A stretch of 64,000 nt of DNA from Parabacteroides sp. An277 (lineage in GTDB: Bacteria; Bacteroidota; Bacteroidia; Bacteroidales; Tannerellaceae). A model generated the notes under the pieces. The model searched no databases. It was not told the origin of the DNA and was given only the letters and a program-made list of their open reading frames with translations. Where the stretch lies: the NCBI RefSeq assembly GCF_002159645.1, contig NZ_NFJB01000001.1:62001-126000 (forward strand). The letters are read 5' to 3'. This document shows, piece by piece, positions 55,949 through 63,935 of the stretch (positions are counted from its first letter, which is position 1; every line of letters starts with the position of its first letter). The position numbers were made by a program, and so were the translations under genes.

Positions 55949-56341
55949 TTATTTCTCCAATACTTGCCAAAAACGGGCGGGTAAATGGATATTTAACACG
56001 GGGATAGCTTTTTCGAAGAGCGGAGCGATATCTTTTGGTTCGAATCCTGCAATGCCACATCCGATTTCCGTCACTAAAAATGTCAATTCCGGGTGCTCAA
56101 TGGCAAAACGGATGAACTCATCTACATAAGGACGAATTTCTTCCGGTCCGCCATGCATCGTAGGGATTCCATACGTCTGTCCTTGTAATCCAACGCCTTG
56201 TCCCCATATAGCACCCCATTTTCGATGTGCAAGCCATGCAGCACCTCCGCCATGAGCCCCTTCCAAATTGCTACCAAATACGAAAATTTCGCCCGGTTTT
56301 AATTCCTCAATACGATTGCTCGTTATACGATTTTCTTCCAT
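55949..56341 (-). CDS. Macro-domain-like A1S_2505 family protein
   Basis: 130 residues. The opening FVFGSNLEGAHGGGAA and the middle GQTYGIPTMHGG, then LVTEIGCGIAGFEPKDIAPLF, are the marks of the family often annotated as phage non-structural or A1S_2505-like, related to macro domains. Macro domains bind or hydrolyse ADP-ribose derivatives. The Gly-rich loop and GCGIAGF are kept, so binding is likely intact. It is a single gene upstream of the Cys-rich gene on the same strand, 29 bases apart, so the two may be co-transcribed. Confidence 0.78.
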   Translation of the reverse strand: MEENRITSNRIEELKPGEIFVFGSNLEGAHGGGAAWLAHRKWGAIWGQGVGLQGQTYGIPTMHGGPEEIRPYVDEFIRFAIEHPELTFLVTEIGCGIAGFEPKDIAPLFEKAIPVLNIHLPARFWQVLEK

Positions 56342-56539
56342 GTCTTCTATTTTTTATAGTTATCCTTCTTATTATTTATAGTTATAATCTTTGTCGTTTA
56401 TCGGTATAAAAACGTCCAAATATACGATTTTTATCAAGAAGGAATCCCCTTTTTCTCAGCTATTTTTGCCATTCATCAAGAAAAGGGTGATTCAAGCTAT
56501 TTTTCTTATCCAAAAGTATTCCAGTAAAGAAAAAGACAG

Positions 56540-56547
56540 TACTTTTG
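56540..56547 (+). promoter_or_regulatory. -7 box of the tiny-ORF transcript
   Basis: TACTTTTG at 56540-56547, 24 bases before the first tiny ORF. The -33 region is weak. Confidence 0.45.
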
Positions 56548-56571
56548 TGCTGTAAAACATAATTCGAGGAC

Positions 56572-56631
56572 ATGATTATGGTGAAAAGATTGTTTAGATT
56601 GTACTTCGAAATGCTGGGAGTACGTTTGTAA
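56572..56631 (+). CDS. Tiny ORF 1, 19-residue peptide
   Basis: ATG with a GAGGA ribosome site (56566-56570) encodes MIMVKRLFRLYFEMLGVRL, a basic amphipathic peptide. It lies behind a TACTTTTG box and in the same transcript as a second tiny ORF. No family is known to me. The ribosome site and the similar Lys/Arg-Leu-Phe start of the second ORF argue that it is translated; length alone cannot prove it. Confidence 0.4.
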   Translation: MIMVKRLFRLYFEMLGVRL

Positions 56632-56791
56632 GCCGAAAGGCAAAGTGTTTAGGTTATGAAATGAGTTGACGAAGAAAAGAAAGTTAGAATAAGGATTGTT
56701 TAGGGTTTGTTTGGTTACATGTGTGTTTAGTTTAGGTTTGTTTGGCTGAGATTTTCTTTTCGGAGTCTGGTTTTAATTAAATTAGAGAAGT

Positions 56792-56887
56792 ATGAAAAAG
56801 TTGTTTTTGAATTTGATGAGACGCTATTCAGTGTATTTATCGATTATCGGTAAATCTGAATTGATGAAGTGGGGCTACAGTAAGTAA
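56792..56887 (+). CDS. Tiny ORF 2, 31-residue peptide
   Basis: ATG after AGAGAAG encodes a 31-residue basic, hydrophobic peptide, MKKLFLNLMRRYSVYLSIIG followed by KSELMKWGYSK. Its start resembles tiny ORF 1. The last codons lie inside a GGGGCTA/TAGCCCC hairpin followed by T4, so translation would open or block that hairpin, as in a leader peptide. No gene follows within 470 bases, so a classical attenuator is unlikely. Confidence 0.45.
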   Translation: MKKLFLNLMRRYSVYLSIIGKSELMKWGYSK

Positions 56888-57002
56888 CGGATAGCCCCTT
56901 TTGAAACGACTTTATTTACGGATGGCTATTTTAGGCCTCCGTAAATTCATGGAGACTCTACAAGTTTGATACCTTAAAGGTATTGAAACTTGTAGTTTTT
57001 TT
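56871..57002 (+). terminator. Three successive hairpins ending in a strong terminator
   Basis: Stem 1 GGGGCTA/TAGCCCC (56871-56898, then T4); stem 2 TTTACGGA/TCCGTAAA (56915-56945); stem 3 CTACAAGTTT/AAACTTGTAG (56958-56995) with an inner palindrome ATACCTTAAAGGTAT and T7. They end the tiny-ORF transcript of about 450 nt. From 57003 to 57362 I see only AT-rich DNA with short tgtgggaatcatg-like repeats. Confidence 0.8.
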
Positions 57003-57362
57003 GTTTACAACGGTTTTGTTTGCTGCTTTTAGGTTCTCGGATGTAATATCGAAAGTTATAGATTCTTCTCTTTCAGTGTGAATAAGGCATTGTATTCCAA
57101 TATGTAAATGCTTGATATGTCCCATAATGAACATAATCATGCCATTTGAGTAGGGTTGTATATGTGATTTAGAGTCCTTATATTTGCATATTGGTATTAT
57201 ATCTTGTGGGATGGTTGTGGGAATCATGTGGGATGATTGTTGGAATCATGGGTGATGATTTCATGAATGATGTACCTTGATTTTTGGTTTTGTAGGGGAA
57301 TCAATGGGGTTGTTTGTGTAATTCATTGGGATTTAGTGTGTAACTTTATATTATTTGTAGTT

Positions 57363-57758
57363 ATGTTTTATAAGAAACAGAAGCAGGGGGATAAGTGGTT
57401 TCCCCGGTCTTTTACGGCAGGTACATTCTGTACGGAGGATGTGGCTAGGCGGTTGTCTCAGATATCGACGGTAAGCAAGGCAGATACGTATGCCGTACTG
57501 CTTGCCCTTGGAGATGTATTGGGCGATATGATGGAGACGGGTAATTCAGTAAAGCTTGACGGATTGGGGACATTCTACCTCGTAGGTAAAGCCAATGGGC
57601 AGGGAGTAGATACGCCAGAAGAGGTCAGTCCGGAACAATTTAAGAAGGTAACAGTGGCCTTTATCCCGGAGTACCGTAGGTCGCACAACCGGCAAGTGAC
57701 CAAGAAGACCCTTGTGCCTAAAGACATCGAATGGATAGAGATGGATACGGTGAAGTAG
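57363..57758 (+). CDS. HU-like DNA-binding protein (HU_HIG type)
   Basis: 131 residues from the ATG at 57363 (MFYKKQKQG); longer readings are unsupported. An HU/IHF-like fold with an N-terminal extension: GTFCTEDVARRLSQISTVSKADTYAVLLALGDVLGDMM and GNSVKLDGLGTFYLVGKANG, then a Pro/Lys tail of about 40 residues. Bacteroidales have many such proteins next to accessory loci; they bind and bend DNA. The stop is TAG. Confidence 0.88.
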   Translation: MFYKKQKQGDKWFPRSFTAGTFCTEDVARRLSQISTVSKADTYAVLLALGDVLGDMMETGNSVKLDGLGTFYLVGKANGQGVDTPEEVSPEQFKKVTVAFIPEYRRSHNRQVTKKTLVPKDIEWIEMDTVK

Positions 57759-57892
57759 GGACTGAGGAAGAGAGATAGCGTCATCTCGGTAGGGGCATTG
57801 TCTGTTGGAAGGTAGTCTACTTATTTACAAAAAGCTGTAAAATGGGTAACTTTATCCGTTATATGGGTATACGGAGTAAGGAACTTAGTGAC

Positions 57893-57900
57893 TACCTTTG
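57893..57900 (+). promoter_or_regulatory. -7 box of the DUF418 gene
   Basis: TACCTTTG lies 91 bases before the ATG at 57992; the -33 element is not clear. Confidence 0.4.
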
Positions 57901-57991
57901 TCATTAAATCAGGATAGTATGCAGGGAAACTGTCGATACTATTATCAGATTTAGTGCGGCAAGACTATGCTTTATTAGTAAATAAATCAGG

Positions 57992-59074
57992 ATGATGAAT
58001 ACAGCAAATGAAGTTCCCTCCGTGAAGGAACCAGGGCGGGTTTCGATACTGGATATGCTTTGTGGCATTACCTTGATGGGTATCTGTATGGATAATTTCC
58101 AGGAGATGTATGTCCATGCTAACCTTTCTCAGGAGATGAACCAGGGGATACGTACAACCATACAAGATGCTATTACTCAGTGGATGCTATCTATATTTAT
58201 AGAAGGGAAGTTCTATACGCTATTCTCTCTTCTTTTTGGCATAGGCTTTTGCAGGCTCATCCGTAATATGGAGCAGAGAGGAGCACATCCTTACCCTCGC
58301 TTCTACCGACAGATGACGATGCTGCTTTACGTAGGATTTCTCAATCTGTTACTTATCTGGCATGGCGATATCCTAATACTTTATACATTGGCAGGCGGGA
58401 TGTTCCCACTGTTTCGTAACCTATCAGGTAAATGGCTGCTACGCTGGGCTGGGTTCTTCCTACTACTGCCCCTAATGATAGACTGCACCTGTGAGATTAC
58501 ATATAGATACCCAGCCTATTGGATACCCAATATAGATGGGGAGGGGAGCCTATTCCAGTTTAGGATATATAGGGTTTTCATGTGGATGAGAGAGATAGTG
58601 GAGGGGAATCATTTCTGGAGGATATTAGGCTTATTCCTAATAGGCATTTGGATAGAACGTAATAAATTCTACATCCACTTAGAAAAGAGACAGAAGATGC
58701 TGACTAAAGTGTTTCGATATAGTTTGGCAGTTGGATTGCCTTATTCCCTCCTTTATGCCTGGAGTGTGCTAGAAAAACAGCCAGTTGGTCTTACTATGCA
58801 GAGTGCTTTCTACCTGATGGGAACCTATCTACTTAGTGTAGCCTATGCGGCTGGGGTGACGCTCGTTTACTTGAAAACTAAGGAAGGACGTGGTTGGAAG
58901 TGGCTTTCCATGATGGGACGTATGGTCTTGACCAACTATATAGGACAGTCTATTTTAGGTATACTCCTATTTTATACTATAGGTTTAGGTAAAGATATTC
59001 CTATAGGACTGCTACAGGTAGAGCTGATGGCATTTATTGTTTACCTTGTTCTGTTAGTCTTGAGTGTAGGCTGA
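57992..59074 (+). CDS. DUF418 membrane protein, truncated near its C-terminus
   Basis: 360 residues with eight to nine hydrophobic segments. DUF418 features: RVSILDMLCGITLMGICMDN, then FYTLFSLLFGIGF and GRMVLTNYIGQSILG. The family usually ends ...W..FKYGPLEWLWR. Here the frame meets TGA at 59072-59074 and then continues MSKFTYGPLERIW to a stop at 59144-59146, so a Trp codon TGG has probably become TGA, removing about 24 residues. The membrane core is otherwise whole. A TACCTTTG box at 57893-57900 may be its promoter. Members are putative transport or modification proteins of unknown substrate. Confidence 0.8.
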   Translation: MMNTANEVPSVKEPGRVSILDMLCGITLMGICMDNFQEMYVHANLSQEMNQGIRTTIQDAITQWMLSIFIEGKFYTLFSLLFGIGFCRLIRNMEQRGAHPYPRFYRQMTMLLYVGFLNLLLIWHGDILILYTLAGGMFPLFRNLSGKWLLRWAGFFLLLPLMIDCTCEITYRYPAYWIPNIDGEGSLFQFRIYRVFMWMREIVEGNHFWRILGLFLIGIWIERNKFYIHLEKRQKMLTKVFRYSLAVGLPYSLLYAWSVLEKQPVGLTMQSAFYLMGTYLLSVAYAAGVTLVYLKTKEGRGWKWLSMMGRMVLTNYIGQSILGILLFYTIGLGKDIPIGLLQVELMAFIVYLVLLVLSVG

Positions 59075-59236
59075 ATGTCGAAGTTCACGTATGGTCCTTT
59101 GGAAAGGATTTGGGAAATATCCCAGCCAAGAGGAGAGAGCCGATGAGAGAACCTTTGAATTTGTCTATCTCACACCCTTCTTCAAATTCTCTACAAACTC
59201 ATAGTCTACCTTTGCCGAACAAAAAGGAAATAGACT

Positions 59237-60214
59237 ATGATGCGAATAAAGTTATCTATCTTGCTATCTCTTCTGTGCTTATGCACGTATGGGCAAAAGA
59301 CAGACAGATCGCTGCCCGATTATGTGGAAGCAGCCAAGCAGTACAGCCCCTTGCTCCACGATTACCGCAACCAACTGCAAATAGAGCAGGCGGAACTCAG
59401 GCGGCTAAAGGCGCTGTACACCCGTTCACGGCTGGAGCTGAACGGGGATTACCTGTTCGTACCCGTCCTGACCAAAGACGGGGGACAAACCTCTTTCCGA
59501 TGGAACGCACAGGATGCCACGGATTATTACGGCTACGACTTGGGCGAGAGCAGCGGGCACCTGCATACCGGAGCCACGTGGACACAGCCGCTCTTGGGAC
59601 ATTCGTCTTACAAAGTGGCACAGGAACAATCCCGCATCAATATGGATATGGTTCGCAACCACATCCGCTTGGAAGAGAACCAACTGGAACGCGCGGTGAC
59701 GGAACAGTACCGGTTGGACAGCCTGAACACGGCGGCATCGCTGCGTTCTTTCAACTTGCAGTACAAGCCGCGGCTGGACCTGTTTGTGGACGGAGGCATA
59801 CAGACGGGCAGCTTCTCGCAATGGTACAGGCATTTCGGCTGGAGCGCAGGACTGACATTTACGTGGACGCTCTTCGACGGCAGGCAAAAGCGTTGGAAGG
59901 AGCGTCAGGCGGAACTGTAGCAGCAAAGCATACGCATCTACCGGGACCATGCCGAATACCAACGCAGCATGAGGCTCTGCCAATGCCTGTCGGAGTTGGA
60001 GAAATATGACCGGAGGGAGAAGGCTCTGACGGAGCAACTCGCCGGATACGAGCGTGTCCTGTCCGATTACGCGCGGGAGGTGGAGGCCGGGCAGGTGTCC
60101 GTGTTGGATTACCTGACCGTGCTCCGCAACAAGATACAGACGGAACGGGATGCCCTGCTGATGCGCACGAACCGGCAGCTTGTCATTGCCGCCTACAATT
60201 ACTGGAACCACTAA
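59237..60214 (+). pseudogene. TolC-family outer-membrane efflux protein, degenerate
   Basis: A signal peptide (MRIKLSILLSLLCLCTYGQ) and the TolC start (SLPDYVEAAKQYSPLLHDYRNQL) are followed by ERAVTEQYRLDSLNTAASLRSF, where a stretch of roughly 100 residues usual in this family appears to be missing in frame. At 59918-59920 a TAG follows RQAEL, and the same frame goes on QQSIRIYRDHAEYQ to AAYNYWNH at 60214. CAG to TAG is the simplest change, since QQQ would result. Total length (about 326 codons) is below the 410-450 of the family. Both defects say the gene is dead or dying. It would have formed the outer-membrane channel of a tripartite pump. Confidence 0.75.
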
Positions 60215-60227
60215 ACACAACTTGGAT

Positions 60228-60341
60228 ATGAAAGCAACTCTTTCGATTCATCAACTCTACGCCAAGCCCATCCTCTTCGTGGGCTTGCTGCCCCTGCTGC
60301 TGGTGGTGCTTCCGGCGCTGAGGCGGAGGATTTACCGGTGA
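60228..60341 (+). CDS. Short membrane ORF after the TolC gene, possible remnant of a pump gene
   Basis: 37 residues (MKATLSIHQLYAKPILFVGL onwards) with one hydrophobic stretch of about 20 residues. It lies 14 bases after the TolC stop, where an RND pump or adaptor gene would be expected. It is too short for either, so it may be a 5' remnant. I cannot assign it. Confidence 0.35.
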   Translation: MKATLSIHQLYAKPILFVGLLPLLLVVLPALRRRIYR

Positions 60342-60356
60342 ATGGTGAGCTTGGTG

Positions 60357-60388
60357 TTTGCCAAGCTTGCTGATTTTTTATACCTTCG
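60357..60388 (+). promoter_or_regulatory. Promoter of the Lnu/ANT-like gene
   Basis: TTTG at 60357-60360, 20 nt, TACCTTCG at 60381-60388 (one base off consensus); the ATG is 24 bases downstream. Confidence 0.65.
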
Positions 60389-60411
60389 CAAACAAACTCC
60401 AAAATTTAGAT

Positions 60412-60918
60412 ATGATTACCGAAAAAGATGCTATTGATTTAATCATGCTTGCCGAAGAATTGGAGATAAATGTTTTCATTGACGGCGGCTGGGGTGTAGA
60501 TGCATTGTTAGGCGAACAAACGAGAGAACATCAAGACATTGATTTGTTTGTGGAAGAAAGGCAGGCAGTGCGTTTCATTCATGCTTTACATCAACAGGGA
60601 TTCAAGGAACAGACAGAAACATATTCCACTCCGCAGCACATCGTTTTCGCAGATGCGGATGGGCGGACGGTGGACTTGCATTTGTTTACATATACTTCGG
60701 AAAGGAAGATTGTTTTTGAAGGAGCAATTTATCCGGCGGACACGTTCAATGGAGAAGGCTGTATCGGCAGAAAGAAAGTGTCGTGTATTCCTCCCCAGGT
60801 ACAGGTCGCTTTCCACACAGGATATGTTTTTGATGAAAACGATATTAAAGATGTGCTTGCCTTGTGTTATCATTTCCATATTCCTATCCCTGAAGAATAC
60901 AAGCCTTATGCTAAGTAA
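60412..60918 (+). CDS. Nucleotidyltransferase of the Lnu/ANT antibiotic-resistance type
   Basis: 168 residues from the ATG at 60412 (MITEKDAIDL). The nucleotidyltransferase core is INVFIDGGWGVDALLGEQTREHQDIDLFVE (about 16-45), with the GGWGVDALL and DIDLF catalytic aspartates, followed by RTVDLHLF (third Asp) and a C-terminal helical part. Small proteins of this kind include lincosamide nucleotidyltransferases LnuA/LnuAN2 and relatives of ANT(2''). It may confer lincosamide or aminoglycoside resistance, but many chromosomal members have other or unknown substrates. It has its own promoter and stands between decaying genes, consistent with acquisition. Confidence 0.75.
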   Translation: MITEKDAIDLIMLAEELEINVFIDGGWGVDALLGEQTREHQDIDLFVEERQAVRFIHALHQQGFKEQTETYSTPQHIVFADADGRTVDLHLFTYTSERKIVFEGAIYPADTFNGEGCIGRKKVSCIPPQVQVAFHTGYVFDENDIKDVLALCYHFHIPIPEEYKPYAK

Positions 60919-60934
60919 TCCGTCTCGATAACCG

Positions 60935-61112
60935 CCATCCCCAGCGGGGACAACACAAATCCTGCCGGAGAAGCACTATTCTCAGCGGGGACAGCATCAA
61001 TCCTACAGGATAACCGCTTTCCCCTGCGGGGACGATGCCAATCCTGCAGGATAAGCACTTTCCCCGCTGGGAACAGGCAAAATCGGGACGGATTGCCACT
61101 TTCCCCGCTGCG
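60935..61112. repeat. Tandem array, about 4.4 x 41 bp
   Basis: The word agcggggac(a) or its variants lies at 60944, 60985 and 61026, and aligned tttcccc words at 61018, 61059 and 61100, all 41 bp apart, in units of aatcctgcaggataagcact and ttccccagcggggacagca. Each unit carries a ccccgctgggg-like palindrome. The array fills most of the gap between the nucleotidyltransferase and DUF6261. Confidence 0.92.
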
Positions 61113-61173
61113 AGCTTGGATCGCCGGAAAGATTTAGCTACATTTGTTACAGAAATTCTAAAATATTACGGAT

Positions 61174-61905
61174 ATGAAAAAAATTCTCACATTGAACATC
61201 AAGCAACTCCGCACCGAAGAATCGTTCGGTTATCTGAAACAAGTTGAAACGGAAACGGCGAACCTGCCGGGCGAGGAACCGGCTGCCGCCCTTACCGCTG
61301 CAATAACCACCTTTACAACCAATGTAGACGCTTTCGATGATGCGCTGAAAGCATCTGCCACCAATCCTGCCACCGCCACGGCGACCGTAGCAGACGATGC
61401 TCGCGATGCCGCGTGGCGTGGCGCGAATAACTACGCGGCAGCCATGTGCGCCTATCCCGATGCCGACCTCCGTGCCATCGCGGAACAATGCAAGGCGGTG
61501 TTCGACAAATACGGCGATCCCACGAAGCTGGCGCAAACCGAGGAAAGCGGCGTGCTGCACAACCTCCTGCAAGACCTTGAGGCATTGCCCATCGCCGAAA
61601 TCAACTTTTCTGTCTGGGTGGAAGACCTGAAATATAAAGAAGAACAATTCCTTGCCGCAGCCGCCGAGCGCACGGAAGCCGATGCAGCCCGTCAGGTGGG
61701 CATCGTGAAGGAGACCCGCACCGCCGCCGAAGCTGCCTACCGCTCGCTGGTTGATACGGTGAACGCCCTGGCAATGATAAACGGTGATGCGGAATACGCT
61801 ACGTTTATCGACCATGTGAACGCGATGATTGAGCGTCAGAAAGCCATCTCGAAAGCGCGTGCCACTCGTGCGAAGAAGGAGGACGAGAAGCCGGGCGAAC
61901 TTTGA
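61174..61905 (+). CDS. DUF6261 family protein
   Basis: 243 residues, mostly alpha-helical: MKKILTLNIKQLRTEESFG, then DDALKASATNPATATATVADDARDAAWRG, KYGDPTKLAQTEESGVLHNLLQDL and a Lys-rich tail KKEDEKPGEL. The family is a Bacteroidales one without known function. No signal or membrane span is seen. A second copy lies at 62511-63207 and is inactivated by a deletion. A 12-codon ORF (MTDDNLKVLKAP, 61905-61943) overlaps its stop; the same tag follows the second copy, so the duplication extended past the gene. Confidence 0.82.
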   Translation: MKKILTLNIKQLRTEESFGYLKQVETETANLPGEEPAAALTAAITTFTTNVDAFDDALKASATNPATATATVADDARDAAWRGANNYAAAMCAYPDADLRAIAEQCKAVFDKYGDPTKLAQTEESGVLHNLLQDLEALPIAEINFSVWVEDLKYKEEQFLAAAAERTEADAARQVGIVKETRTAAEAAYRSLVDTVNALAMINGDAEYATFIDHVNAMIERQKAISKARATRAKKEDEKPGEL

Positions 61906-61939
61906 TGACGGACGATAATCTGAAAGTTCTAAAAGCGCC

Positions 61940-62215
61940 ATGAGTCCTAAGTTCAGACAAGAAGAATCGGTAAGCGTGCTGATGATTAATGCGCAGGGCA
62001 TGATGCTGTCCGTGTTGGGGCAGGATTATTTCGTGTCGTACAACCGGGTGCCGTGGCTGCGCGATGCCCGCGTCAGCAGTGCGCTCAACGTCCGCATGGC
62101 AGGCCCGAATGCCATCGAATGGCCGGAACTGGACATCGACCTGGAGATTGAGAGCCTGAAACATCCGGAGCGTTACCCGCTGGTGATGAAGCGGTCGCCG
62201 CTGGACATAGTATGA
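61940..62215 (+). CDS. DUF2442-like protein
   Basis: 91 residues. LSVLGQDYFVSYNRVPWLRDARVSS, then MAGPNAIEWPELDIDLEIESL, are the DUF2442 pattern. Members often sit next to a DUF4160 gene in putative toxin-antitoxin pairs; here that partner is absent unless MTDD-started ORF 61905-61943 is its remnant. It overlaps that tiny ORF and follows DUF6261 closely. Confidence 0.75.
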   Translation: MSPKFRQEESVSVLMINAQGMMLSVLGQDYFVSYNRVPWLRDARVSSALNVRMAGPNAIEWPELDIDLEIESLKHPERYPLVMKRSPLDIV

Positions 62216-62274
62216 GCCTCATCTTTAGAGGAAGATTCCTTTAGAAACATCAAGAAGCACTGTCGGCATGTCCA

Positions 62275-62440
62275 GCGGTGCTTCTTCTGCAAAAGAAGCC
62301 GTGTGGAAGGCATGGAAAGCGCTTCTTTTCCTCAAGAAGCGGTGTGGAAGGCGTAGACGGTGCTTCTTTTCGTCAAGAAGCGGCGTGGAAGGCGTAGACA
62401 GCGGTTCTTGGGCAAAAGCGACGGCGTGGAAGATATTTCC
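62275..62440. repeat. Tandem array, about 4 x 41 bp
   Basis: The word g(t/c)gtggaagg recurs at 62301, 62342, 62383 and 62424, and cttctt at 62281 and 62322, all 41 bp apart, in units of aagaagcggtgtggaaggcg plus tagacggtgcttcttttcgtc. The ends of each unit, aagaag and cttctt, pair with each other. It fills the gap between the DUF2442 and the second DUF6261 gene. Confidence 0.93.
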
Positions 62441-62510
62441 GGCGTTTCTGCTTGATTTTTAACGCCAAAAGCCTATCTTTGCGCTACGTACAACCCAAAA
62501 CTAACAGATT

Positions 62511-63207
62511 ATGAAAAAGATTAAATCCTTCGGCATCTCTGCCCTCCGAGGAAACGACGCCCGTCGGTCTCACCAACGCCGTCGCCGCCCTCGAAACGGC
62601 TTACAACCAGTTCGACATCGCCCTCGAAAGTGCGGCTGCCAACCCCGATGTGGCCACCGCTGCCGCTGCCGACACCGCCCGAGACCAGGCCTGGCGCGGT
62701 GTGAACAACTATCTCACCGCCATGTTGGCGCATCCCGACGAGGAGAAACGGACGCTCGCCCGCATGTTCAAGGACGAGTTCGACAAGTACGGCGACCCCA
62801 CCAACCTGTCGCAGACCGAGGAGAGCGGCGTGCTGCACAATCTCCTGCAAGACACCCGTTCCTATGCCTCGCACCTGACGGAGCCTATCTACCTGGATGC
62901 TTGGCTGAACGACCTCAATGCCAAAGAGGAAGCCTTCCTCGAAGCCGTCGCCGCGCGCAACCGCAGCGAAGCCTCCCGCGCCGCCCGCATCGGTCAGGTG
63001 AAGGAGACCCGCACCGCCGCCGAGACCGCCTACCGCACGCTGGTGGACACGGTGAACGCCCTCGCCCTGCTGAACGGCGATGCGGATTATGCCGACTTCA
63101 TCGACCACGTGAACGCGATGATAGACCGACAGAAGCAAGTGATAAAGACGCGGGCGACCAACCATGCGAAGAAGAAGGAGGACGAGAAGCCGGGCGAACT
63201 TTCATGA
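62511..63207 (+). pseudogene. DUF6261 gene, second copy, frameshifted by deletion
   Basis: The start MKKIKSFGISALR is in one frame, and the rest (LPSEETTPVGLTNAV to KKEDEKPGEL) is one base out of frame from about 62548. Compared with the intact copy upstream, about 17 codons between LR and LPGEE are gone. The joint lies in tgccctccgagg, which matches both ends (ALR and LPSE both need tgccctccg), so recombination between two 9-bp direct repeats explains the loss. The downstream frame is otherwise intact. A GTG at 62650 could start a shortened protein, but without ribosome site or N-terminal helix. The MTDD tag of the first copy recurs at 63207-63250. Confidence 0.8.
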
Positions 63208-63243
63208 CGGACGATGAACTGAAAGTTCTAAAAGCCACAAGGT

Positions 63244-63462
63244 CTATGAGAAAATGCCGGTCTCTATTTCATGCTCCAGAAAATCATAGACGTAGAGCGG
63301 GCTTTGGAAATAAAGCCCCGTGCGGCTGTCGTTCAATTTAGCGAATGTATCCGAAGTGTACAAGGTGTCGAGCGCCGTTTCCATATCCATGTGGCGGCGC
63401 TCCATCAACAAAAGTACCAAGTCTTTCGTCAGGCACTCTTTCATATATTCTGTCCCAGTCAT
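63244..63462 (-). CDS. DUF3791 family protein, possible antitoxin
   Basis: 72 residues, MTGTEYMKECLTKDLVLLLM onwards, with FAKLNDSRTGLYFQSPLYVYDFLEHEI. It fits DUF3791, small proteins repeatedly found beside DUF3990 genes. Its start overlaps the DUF3990 stop (ATGA at 63459-63462), so the two are translationally coupled. An antitoxin role is inferred from pairing, not shown. Confidence 0.75.
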   Translation of the reverse strand: MTGTEYMKECLTKDLVLLLMERRHMDMETALDTLYTSDTFAKLNDSRTGLYFQSPLYVYDFLEHEIETGIFS

Positions 63463-63935
63463 AGCTTTCTTAATAATTTGATGGCACGTTCTGTCCCGAA
63501 GAAATATTGGAAGGTTATCCCCCGCATGTATTTCAAACGTTCGAGAAACGTGGGTAGGTCGATGTTATGTTCTATATAATTTCGTATTTGCAATCCCACA
63601 CGGTCATTGGCGATGGGACCATATACAATGTCATAATCGTGTACAGGCGTATTGGGATTAGGATTGTTACGGTTGGCGAATATAAACTCAGCCCATTCTT
63701 CATTATATGCCGCAAAGTACTTGGTCCGGAGTGAGGCGGAGGCTTGTTCGTCAAACTCAAAGACATTCACCACCGGTTCCATGTCCAATTGTATGGCTTT
63801 ATAGGAAGCCATCTCGAATGCCTGCTGCCTGTCTTCCGAAAGGTAGAAGCCTTTGCCGAAGTCCTTGTTAGGCTTCGAACGGGACAAGTCGATTTCCGTT
63901 ATCTCCATTGTGGAGCCATGGTACAAGAGCTTCAT
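63459..63935 (-). CDS. DUF3990 family protein, ADP-ribosyltransferase-like toxin candidate
   Basis: 158 residues from the ATG at 63935 (MKLLYHGST). The motifs LYHGSTMEI, DFGKGFYLSEDRQQAFEMA and YDIVYGPIANDRV match DUF3990, a fold related to ADP-ribosyltransferases (the His-Tyr type core of RNA-modifying or protein-modifying toxins). The start overlaps the stop of another small gene upstream (TGA at 63932-63934), so three genes run as one overlapping operon. It may be the toxin of a toxin-antitoxin module. Confidence 0.78.
   Translation of the reverse strand: MKLLYHGSTMEITEIDLSRSKPNKDFGKGFYLSEDRQQAFEMASYKAIQLDMEPVVNVFEFDEQASASLRTKYFAAYNEEWAEFIFANRNNPNPNTPVHDYDIVYGPIANDRVGLQIRNYIEHNIDLPTFLERLKYMRGITFQYFFGTERAIKLLRKL

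Noticed and set aside
56958-57227. Minus-strand frame of 89 codons
   Set aside because: Its last 14 codons are the terminator hairpin of the tiny-ORF transcript, no ribosome site is seen, and the composition is not protein-like.
59110-60009. Long + strand frame of 299 codons over the TolC gene
   Set aside because: It is a shadow in another frame; the TolC frame has signal peptide and family matches.
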